Shown here: positions 1-5,624 of the stretch, piece after piece
How the letters are laid out: every line of letters begins with the position of its first letter
Position numbering within the stretch: position 1 is the first letter of the stretch
DNA from: an uncultured Coriobacteriia bacterium
GTDB taxonomy: Bacteria; Actinomycetota; Coriobacteriia; Coriobacteriales; QAMH01
Direction: 5' to 3'
Length of the DNA: 6,318 bases
Assembly: GCA_949283445.1 (NCBI GenBank)
Contig: CASDTD010000087.1
Location: forward strand, 1 to 6,318
Notes under the pieces: generated by a model
What the model was told of the DNA's origin: nothing
Database searches by the model: none
What the model saw: only the letters and a program-made list of their open reading frames with translations
Position numbers and translations under genes: made by a program

Positions 1-144
1 CGCCGTATTCTGCCGGCATGATTCAGCTCGTCACCGAACCCATCAGCGATCGCGAACGCATCATCAGGCTCGCGCTCGTCATAAAAGAACGCGGCCCCAT
101 CGACTTCGTCTCCATTCGCAGAATCATGCCGGCAGAATACGGCG
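1..144. repeat. Perfect 24-base inverted repeat (arms 1-24 and 121-144)
   Basis: Bases 1-24 are the exact reverse complement of bases 121-144, with 96 bases between the arms; base 25 versus 120 no longer matches, and the left arm may extend beyond the window. The left arm contains the presumed start codon (ATG 18) of the first WYL regulator, and the right arm lies within its coding sequence (around residues 35-42). It may be a real invertible segment or mRNA stem, or a fold-back artefact at a contig end, which would also explain the missing ribosome binding site. Confidence 0.8.
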
Positions 145-1040
145 TCCCCGAAGGCGATGGCGAGGCAGCGAAGCGGCGGCACGAGGAATCCGTGCGCCGC
201 AAGTTCGAACGGGACAAGAAAGCCCTGCAGGAATACGGGTTCTACCTGTCAACTGACGCCGACAGCCGCTATTTTCTCGACGAGAGTGCGTCGTTTGCCA
301 TGCCCGTCGACCTCGACGAAGAGGAACAAAGCCTGCTGCGCATGCTTTGTTCGGCACTGCTCGACGACGAGTCCTACCCCTTCAAAACCGAGCTGCGCAT
401 GATCATGTCGAAAATCGGCGACGAGCTCGACCTGCCCGACATGCTCTCGAGCACAGCAGAAGACCTCGCCGACGAGCGCCCCAGCACGACCTTGAGAAAG
501 GCGCGCAAGGCGCTGCGCCTGCGCAAGCGCCTGAGTTTCGACTACAGGGACTCACACGGCTCGGCCTCGCGCCGTGACGTCGAGCCCATCGGGTGCTTCC
601 TGTTCAACAAGCATCTCTACCTCGTCGCCTTCGACCCCGAAGCGGCCGCCGAGCGCAGCTTCCGCTTCGACCGTATGAGCCGCGCGAAGGTGAACGCGAA
701 GCAGCCCTCGAAGCCCGACTTCGACGAACGCCCGTTTACCGCGTCGGATTACTTCGGCCTGCCCTTCCAGTTCGGGGACGAGGACTTCACGGCCTGTATC
801 CGCTTCGACAGCGAGCACAGCTGGCAGGCAGAGCGCCTGTGCATGCAGAAGGGCACGCTCGAACCCGCGGGCACAGAGGTGCTGTGGCACATCGACGCCG
901 CAGATGCCGACGCGCTTGCCCGCTGGTGCGTGGAGCAGGGACCGGGCATCGAGCCCGTCGCCCCGCAGGAGGCCGTCGCGGCCTATCGTGCAGGACTTGC
1001 GCGCTTCTTGGACAGCGAGAGCAAAGGAGGCACCCGATGA
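18..1040 (+). CDS. HTH-WYL transcriptional regulator, PafB-like (first of a pair); 5' end uncertain
   Basis: A 340-residue DNA-binding regulator of the WYL family, whose sensor domain in studied members responds to nucleic-acid or other ligands. Residues about 10-80 form an HTH region that ends in a basic helix (RRKFERDKKALQEYGF, 60-75). The WYL domain lies at about 160-230, with RRDVEP (185-190), HLYLVAFD (199-206) in place of the literal W-Y-L, and RSFRFDRM (213-220). A C-terminal WCX-like extension covers about 255-335. The stop codon overlaps the start of the next gene (ATGA), so the two are co-translated. The start is weak: no ribosome binding site precedes ATG 18, the frame is open to the window edge, and the ATG lies inside a 24-base inverted repeat. 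The true start may therefore be upstream. In mycobacteria PafB pairs with PafC to activate DNA-damage genes; a matching role here is inference, and no pafA or pup gene is visible. Confidence 0.85.
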   Translation: MIQLVTEPISDRERIIRLALVIKERGPIDFVSIRRIMPAEYGVPEGDGEAAKRRHEESVRRKFERDKKALQEYGFYLSTDADSRYFLDESASFAMPVDLDEEEQSLLRMLCSALLDDESYPFKTELRMIMSKIGDELDLPDMLSSTAEDLADERPSTTLRKARKALRLRKRLSFDYRDSHGSASRRDVEPIGCFLFNKHLYLVAFDPEAAAERSFRFDRMSRAKVNAKQPSKPDFDERPFTASDYFGLPFQFGDEDFTACIRFDSEHSWQAERLCMQKGTLEPAGTEVLWHIDAADADALARWCVEQGPGIEPVAPQEAVAAYRAGLARFLDSESKGGTR

Positions 1041-1927
1041 ACGACAAGGACCTCTTGCTGGCTGTCTTCGCGCATCTCGAGCGGGAACGCGCCGTGTCCA
1101 TCCCGCAGCTCGCCCGCATGCTGGGCGTCGCGCAAGCAGATGTCTGGGAGGCGCTCAACCTGCTCGTCTACAGCTACGACACGGTCGATATGCGCCTGGA
1201 GCTCGAAGACAGCTTCGCCCGCCTGGTGAAGGCGGGCAGCGAGCGGGTGCTGCGGCTGACCGACGACGAGACCGCATTGCTGCTCGACATCCTGCACGCT
1301 CAGGGCTACCAGAACAGCGACGATTTGCCCGCCAAGCTCCTGCGCGCGAAGGGCTCGCTTGCCACGAGCGAGGATTCCCGCCCGCGCATCGGCAGCGCTT
1401 CGTTCGGCAACATCAGCGACACGCTCGAGACGGTGGCCGCTGCCTGCGAGGACATCGACCATCATCTCCTGCGCATCGAATACCAAGGGGAAGGAGCACC
1501 CGCACCGACGAGTCGCGACGTCGAACCCTGGATCGTCACCTCAGAAGGAGACTTCCGCTACTTGCAGGCGTGGTGCCACCAGGCAACGGCCTGGCGCAGC
1601 TTCCGCTTCGACCGCATCAAATCGGCCGAGGTCCTGGAAGAGACCTACACGCCCCACGCCGATATGCCCGACCCCATCGAGGAACGCGCCGAGCAGGCGT
1701 CCGTCGCCCACGTGCGGTTCGCGCCTGGCACGCACATCCCCGACTGGCCGGGCCTCATCGTGCTCTCCTCGCAAGGCGATGGCAGCATCATCGCGCGCGT
1801 GCCCTGGCTCGGGGGCCTGTGGCTGCCCAAGCACATCGTGGGGATGTTCGGGGATTGCACGCCGCTCGACCCACCCGAACTCGGCGCAGCATGCCGCGCC
1901 TACGCGCGAAAGCTGCTGGAGGGGTAA
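1037..1927 (+). CDS. HTH-WYL transcriptional regulator, PafC-like (second of a pair)
   Basis: A 296-residue WYL-family regulator and paralogue of the gene before it. The start ATG at 1037 overlaps the preceding TGA by four bases and has a strong ribosome binding site, AAAGGAGG at 1023-1030, six bases upstream. Longer readings in this frame from nearer base 593 are shadow sequence over the first gene. Residues 1-55 form a winged-helix-like N-terminus (SIPQLARMLGVAQADVWEAL, 21-40). The WYL domain is at about 140-200, with SRDVEPW (159-165), FRYLQAWC (173-180) and RSFRFDRI (187-194). A WCX-like C-terminal domain follows at about 222-295. Members of this family often work as hetero-pairs or fused tandems, and the tight coupling suggests the two products act as one heteromeric regulator. 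Target genes and ligand cannot be read from the window. It ends 38 bases from the stop codon of a convergent ATPase gene. Confidence 0.88.
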   Translation: MNDKDLLLAVFAHLERERAVSIPQLARMLGVAQADVWEALNLLVYSYDTVDMRLELEDSFARLVKAGSERVLRLTDDETALLLDILHAQGYQNSDDLPAKLLRAKGSLATSEDSRPRIGSASFGNISDTLETVAAACEDIDHHLLRIEYQGEGAPAPTSRDVEPWIVTSEGDFRYLQAWCHQATAWRSFRFDRIKSAEVLEETYTPHADMPDPIEERAEQASVAHVRFAPGTHIPDWPGLIVLSSQGDGSIIARVPWLGGLWLPKHIVGMFGDCTPLDPPELGAACRAYARKLLEG

Positions 1928-1965
1928 CCTGCGGCGGTTAGCGCCCCTCAGCGCGCCCTTGGCAC

Positions 1966-3327
1966 CTACAGGCACATCGCCATGTACATCGGGAGGTACA
2001 CCACATCGTCTGCACGCTGCAGGTCCTTGGTGTAGAGCACATAGCGCTCGTTTGATTTCACGTCATATTTCTCGAAGAACCTGTCAAGCGATTTGTGTGT
2101 CCGATACGAAGACGACTTCACCTCGACGGGGCAGACGCGTTTGCCCTGCACGAGCAGGAAGTCCACCTCGTATTTCTTCGTACGCCCCAGCGTGCCATCA
2201 CCCTTGTCATCCGCATATTCGAATTCGTGGAAATGAAGGGTATGCCCATTTGCCACGAGCATCTGCGCGACCATGTTCTCCATGACCATTCCCAGATTCG
2301 CTCCCAGCTTATCGAAGATGAGGGCCTTGTACAGCGAATCCTGTGACCCAGGAGCCCCCTCCACAGCCTGCGTCACCAGCAAGCCCGTGTCAGCCATAAA
2401 CATCTTGAAGTTGCTCTTCTCGACATGCAGGTCCATGAGAATGTCCGGCACGGTCACGTTCTCGCACACGTTCACCGTCATCGATTCCCTGAGGAATTCC
2501 AGCGATCCCACTAGGCGATCATAGCGGGCATCCTTATGCACGGACGAGAACTTGAACCGCATCGTCTGGCTGCCCAACTGTTCGGACACGACCCGAAACA
2601 TCGCCGACACGCGCCCATTTTGCTCGCTGTCGTATTTGTGCAGGTCTTCTTCGTAAAGATCGAGAATTGACCTCTTGGTGAAATCGATCTGCTCGAACGT
2701 CCCCCCGCTAACGAACACGTCGACAGCCTGGGGCATTCCACCGACGGCCAGATATTCTCGAAACGACCTCATGATGGCGCGGTGAACGCCCTCCCCCAGT
2801 GGCCGCTTGCGGTCGAAAGCATCTCTGATGGCATCGGCAGTCACCGTGTCGTCCTTCGCCCAGAGAAACTCCTCGAAATCCATCGGATACATCTTGATCC
2901 TGTGCTCTTCGGAAGGAATCAGAATCGTGTCGGTGTTTTGCCTGATGGAGATGAGCGAACCCGTCTCGATGTACTGGTAGCGTCCGTCTCGCACAAGCTG
3001 CTTGATTGCCTGCCGCGCGGGCGGGAACAGCTGCACCTCATCGAAGATGATGGCGGATGCGCCGGGAACGAGAGCCTTGCCCTTGAGAAGGAATAGGTTG
3101 CGAAAGAACGTGTCAAGGTCGCCTATATTCTCCTGGAAGTTGCGTTTGACATCGGCGCTCTCCTGCGAGAAATCCAGCAACAGGTAATCATCGTAAACGT
3201 CTTTGGCAAATGCCTCCGCGACGGTGCTCTTCCCCACGCGGCGTGCCCCCTCGATGAGAGCGGCGGTGCCTCCATTGGAAACGCGCTTCCATGTGGCAAG
3301 CGCGTCATATGCCTTTCGCCTGAACAT
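1966..3327 (-). CDS. AAA+ ATPase with C-terminal DUF4143 (PD-(D/E)xK-like) region
   Basis: A 453-residue ATPase of the AAA_14/DUF4143 family, common in many copies in gut bacteria and archaea and of unknown cellular role. Visible motifs are Walker A GARRVGKS (27-34), Walker B AIIFDE (92-97), a sensor-1-like ETGS (121-124), HRIKMYPMDFEEFL (142-155), the family signature LAVGGMPQAV (193-202), MADTGLL (311-317) and ENMVAQML (350-357). The C-terminus carries EVDFLL (387-392) and VEVKSS (401-406), giving a D-x12-E-x-K arrangement like a restriction-type nuclease core. I chose ATG 3327 because GAGGTG (3342-3337) sits nine bases upstream. The alternative GTG at 3339 is part of that ribosome binding site and has none of its own; it would add four residues. 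One sampled 60-base line of this gene is about 52% GC against about 73% in a line of the WYL gene, which suggests acquisition from elsewhere. No cognate toxin, antitoxin or partner gene is adjacent. Confidence 0.9.
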   Translation of the reverse strand: MFRRKAYDALATWKRVSNGGTAALIEGARRVGKSTVAEAFAKDVYDDYLLLDFSQESADVKRNFQENIGDLDTFFRNLFLLKGKALVPGASAIIFDEVQLFPPARQAIKQLVRDGRYQYIETGSLISIRQNTDTILIPSEEHRIKMYPMDFEEFLWAKDDTVTADAIRDAFDRKRPLGEGVHRAIMRSFREYLAVGGMPQAVDVFVSGGTFEQIDFTKRSILDLYEEDLHKYDSEQNGRVSAMFRVVSEQLGSQTMRFKFSSVHKDARYDRLVGSLEFLRESMTVNVCENVTVPDILMDLHVEKSNFKMFMADTGLLVTQAVEGAPGSQDSLYKALIFDKLGANLGMVMENMVAQMLVANGHTLHFHEFEYADDKGDGTLGRTKKYEVDFLLVQGKRVCPVEVKSSSYRTHKSLDRFFEKYDVKSNERYVLYTKDLQRADDVVYLPMYMAMCL

Positions 3328-3357
3328 ACCCTGTCCCACCTCGGTAAATTTGAGCTC

Positions 3358-3411
3358 TGCCCGAAAACGGGAAATGTTTTAAGCCCATTTTGCCCGAAAA
3401 CGGGAAATGTT
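3358..3411 (-). repeat. Two direct copies of a 21-base unit with internal dyad, upstream of the ATPase gene
   Basis: Identical 21-base units lie at 3358-3378 and 3391-3411, with a period of 33 bases (about three helical turns). Read toward the ATPase gene, each unit contains CCCGTTTTCGGG, a perfect CCCG/CGGG dyad around TTTT. The proximal copy ends about 30 bases before the chosen ATPase start. The position and helical phasing fit a double operator for a dimeric regulator, possibly the ATPase product itself or a small family-specific factor. Alternatives are weak RNA hairpins after the upstream radical SAM gene, or the trace of a mobile cassette edge. No further copy was found in the window, including at the 3' end of the ATPase gene. 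Confidence 0.75.
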
Positions 3412-3453
3412 GGGACACGGCACCTCTTCGGCGCCCAGCGCTGCGGGCCTTCG

Positions 3454-4797
3454 CTAGTCGTTCGGCATCACGAGCGGCTTGGCCTTGTCGCAGGCAACGC
3501 CCGCGCCGAACAGCAGCTCGCGCTCGTCTTCCGGAAGCGCCGCACGCGCACGGTCGCGCACCGTGTTCACGCCGATGAAGAACTGGCGCATCATCGCCAC
3601 GAGCAGGTACTTGCCCTTGCGCGACAGCGTGAGCTCCTCGTCGTTGTCGTGGTCGAAAGCGCCCGCCAGCTTGAAGAACAGGTACTCCGCAGGCAGACCA
3701 CCGGCGACGGAGCAGCCGAAGTCCTTCTTCCACTGCTTCTTGTCCAGGCGCAGTCCGAACAGCTGCATCATGAAGCGGTAGCGCATGTGGTCGCGCTTCG
3801 TGAAGTGCGTCTCGCCCATGATGGACATTTTGCCCGCCTTGATGCGCGCCTCGTAATCGCGCACGGAAAACGTGTTCACGAACAGCGTGTTGTCCAAAAA
3901 CGTCATGCCGCCCGACCCGATGGCGGGGTACTCTTCGTAATCGACGATGTACTCATCGATCATGTCGTTGTCGGTGGCGTTAAAGGTCCAGGCGCTGCCC
4001 ATGGTGAACGCTGGGTTCTCGCCGTCAACCAGCTCGGAGAGGATAATCTCGTAGAACTGGCGCTCGCGGTCGTAGTCGACGACGCCCACCGTGCGCGCCA
4101 GCGATTTCTCCACCGAAGGTGACGCCATGAGCGGGTAGAACGTCGTCTGGTTGCAGTGCGTCTGCTTGATGACGTCGAGGTCATGGCGCAGCATTTCCTC
4201 GGTCTGCGCGGGGAAGTTGTACATCATGTCGACGTTGAGCGACTTGAACACCTTGCTGTCGGCTGTCTCGACAATGCGCTCGAAAATCTCCTCCGCGCTG
4301 CCGTACTTCGCATAGCGGTCCATCTGCTTGAGCAGCCCGTCGTCGAAGCTCTGCACGCCCACGGACAGGCGCTGCACGACGCCGTCGAGCTTCTCGATGT
4401 ATGCGGGAATGAGGTGGTTGGGGTTGGTCTCGCTGCTCACGTCGCGAATGGAGAAAAGCTCGCGTGCCTGGTTGATGGTGGTGACGAGCTCGTCGATGAG
4501 AATCGTGGGGGTACCGCCGCCCACGTACAGCGAGTCGAAGTCGTAGCCCATATCCGCGAGCATGCTCATCTCGGTACGTAGGTTCTCGAAGTAGCGGTGC
4601 GCTTTGCCCTCCTCGAAGGGGAAGCGGTTGAACGAGCAGTACGGGCACAGGCGCTCGCAAAACGGTACGTGCATGTAGAGCATGTAGGGCTGCCCCGGCT
4701 TGGGGCCAGGCAGCTTTTCGCGCGAGCTGGGCTTGAGGTCGAGGTAGTGCCCGCCCACGACGCGCACTCCCGTTGTCAGAAGACGTTCAGTCAGCAT
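3454..4797 (-). CDS. HemW/HutW-type radical SAM protein (coproporphyrinogen III oxidase-like)
   Basis: A 447-residue radical SAM protein of the HemN/HemW superfamily, expected to be cytosolic and to bind a 4Fe-4S cluster through C47, C51 and C54 (HVPFCERLCPYCSF, 43-56). Other hallmarks are GGGTP (93-97) for SAM binding, SVGVQSFDDGLLKQMDR (145-161), NVDMMYNFPAQT (188-199) and AIGSGGMTFL (292-301). The cluster motif is CxxxCxxCxF, as in HemW (heme chaperone) and related proteins. True oxygen-independent coproporphyrinogen oxidase HemN has a fourth cysteine at the last position, so that activity is doubtful. The length exceeds a typical HemW of about 380 residues and is closer to the ChuW/HutW group, which opens heme anaerobically; assignment between these is open. 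The start at 4797 has only a weak upstream GGTG. A gene for an anchored protein ends 46 bases upstream on the same strand and may be co-transcribed. Confidence 0.88.
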   Translation of the reverse strand: MLTERLLTTGVRVVGGHYLDLKPSSREKLPGPKPGQPYMLYMHVPFCERLCPYCSFNRFPFEEGKAHRYFENLRTEMSMLADMGYDFDSLYVGGGTPTILIDELVTTINQARELFSIRDVSSETNPNHLIPAYIEKLDGVVQRLSVGVQSFDDGLLKQMDRYAKYGSAEEIFERIVETADSKVFKSLNVDMMYNFPAQTEEMLRHDLDVIKQTHCNQTTFYPLMASPSVEKSLARTVGVVDYDRERQFYEIILSELVDGENPAFTMGSAWTFNATDNDMIDEYIVDYEEYPAIGSGGMTFLDNTLFVNTFSVRDYEARIKAGKMSIMGETHFTKRDHMRYRFMMQLFGLRLDKKQWKKDFGCSVAGGLPAEYLFFKLAGAFDHDNDEELTLSRKGKYLLVAMMRQFFIGVNTVRDRARAALPEDERELLFGAGVACDKAKPLVMPND

Positions 4798-4826
4798 GGT
4801 TCACCAGCAATTTCATATCGTAGATT

Positions 4827-4840
4827 CGGCGATAGCGCCG
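4827..4840 (-). other. Small GC-rich hairpin between two co-oriented genes
   Basis: CGGCG-ATAG-CGCCG forms a perfect 5-base-pair stem with a 4-base loop, starting three bases after the stop codon of the membrane-anchored protein and about 30 bases before the radical SAM start. No T-run follows on the minus strand, so it is not a convincing intrinsic terminator. It could be an mRNA stability or attenuation element between the genes, or chance in GC-rich sequence. Just downstream, TACGAT (4822-4817) could serve as a weak -10 box for the radical SAM gene, but no matching -35 is seen. Confidence 0.3.
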
Positions 4841-4843
4841 CCC

Positions 4844-5488
4844 TTATCTGAAAACCAGCAGCAAAACAGCGGCAATTATAACCACAAGCACGGCAACGAC
4901 AGCAATGTAGCAGCCCTTGTTCTTGCTAGCCGCGGCGTTCGCGATGCGCTCGGTCATGGTCTGCTTGGTCTTGTACAGCGCCGAGCCCTTCTTGAGCGCG
5001 GGCAGCTTGGCAGGCTTGGTGTCTGCCCACGCACCCTGCGCTTCGAGTACGTGCGCGACTTCCTTTTCGGAAAGAGCCACGCCCGGATGCTCGCCTTTGG
5101 CAATGCGCGCGGCTATGAGCTCGGCAAAGCGCGCGAACTCGGTGGCATGTTCGTCGGCATAGCAGATGACGGCGACTTCTATGAGATAGCTGTCCTTAAG
5201 CTTGTCGAAGATGACAAGCGACGAAAACGCGCGGCAGGTCCAGCCCGCGTCGAGGCATTTCTTCACCTGCTTGAACACGTTTTCCGGCAGAAAACCCAAG
5301 GCGTTTTCCCCGCGGCTCAGCACCACACGGGGAACTTCCTTGCCCCGCAAGGTCACGTGCAGTTGCGGTGTCCAATCCAGTTCCCCGCCGATGGCGGCCA
5401 TGTTGCCGTCGACGTTGACGCCCGAATCCCCGCTCGTCTTGTCCAAAATGCAGTAGGTGCCGTAATAGAAGTTCTTGTCCGTGCTCAT
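4844..5488 (-). CDS. Uncharacterised protein with C-terminal membrane anchor
   Basis: A 214-residue protein I do not recognise. Residues about 8-110 look like a compact alpha/beta domain rich in short strands, including LHVTLRGKEVPRVVLSRG (43-60), a central ALGFLPENV (63-71) and YLIEVAVICY (101-110). The G-hLP pattern faintly resembles HIRAN-like domains, but this is a guess. A helical stretch (112-155, many A/E) and a basic linker (161-190, K/A-rich) lead to a single hydrophobic segment at 193-213 and a final FR. With no N-terminal signal, it should be tail-anchored with the bulk of the protein in the cytosol. I chose ATG 5488 because GAGG lies six bases upstream. The open frame continues to about 5656, but that would overlap the divergent exonuclease start and looks non-coding; an ATG four codons upstream is the other candidate. 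The gene precedes the radical SAM gene on the same strand with a 46-base gap. Confidence 0.75.
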   Translation of the reverse strand: MSTDKNFYYGTYCILDKTSGDSGVNVDGNMAAIGGELDWTPQLHVTLRGKEVPRVVLSRGENALGFLPENVFKQVKKCLDAGWTCRAFSSLVIFDKLKDSYLIEVAVICYADEHATEFARFAELIAARIAKGEHPGVALSEKEVAHVLEAQGAWADTKPAKLPALKKGSALYKTKQTMTERIANAAASKNKGCYIAVVAVLVVIIAAVLLLVFR

Positions 5489-5609
5489 GTTTTTCCTCAT
5501 GTTTGCTTGCGTGTGCACAAGGGTACACGTGAAGCCCCGTTGCCGCCAGATGCGCGAACACGACTTGCAGACGAACTTCGCATATCGCCCCGCAACCGTC
5601 ACACCAACG

Positions 5610-5618
5610 TGGTACGCT
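5610..5618 (+). promoter_or_regulatory. Candidate extended -10 promoter for a leaderless exonuclease mRNA
   Basis: TGGTACGCT matches the extended -10 pattern TGnTAnnnT. Its last base is followed by six bases and then the ATG at 5625, so transcription would start at or next to the A of the start codon. This fits the lack of any ribosome binding site there, and leaderless mRNAs are common in actinobacteria. No good -35 box is seen. The rest of the 136-base divergent region (5489-5624) holds the ribosome binding site of the minus-strand gene and a weak TACCCT (5525-5520) that could be its -10 box. Confidence 0.4.
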
Positions 5619-5624
5619 GCTCGC

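Noticed and set aside
593..1036. In-frame extension of the second WYL gene back to 593
   Set aside because: It runs in a shadow frame over the first WYL gene, is arginine-rich without domain features, and the strong ribosome binding site at 1023-1030 fixes the start at 1037.
1919..1949. GAGGGG/CCCCTC pairing around the end of the second WYL gene as a terminator
   Set aside because: The 6-base-pair stem encloses a 19-base loop, overlaps the stop codon and has no T-run on either strand, so it is too weak to call.
3358..3411. CRISPR-like array
   Set aside because: There are only two copies with a 12-base spacer and no cas genes; spacing and position suit an operator better.
5279..5295. GTTTTC-N5-GAAAAC dyad resembling an operator
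   Set aside because: It lies inside the coding sequence of the anchored protein, is unrelated to the 3358-3411 repeats, and is short enough to arise by chance.
5515..5534. CGTGT/ACACG dyad in the divergent intergenic region
   Set aside because: The arms are only five bases long and sit in low-complexity GTGT/ACAC sequence, so there is no support for a regulator site.
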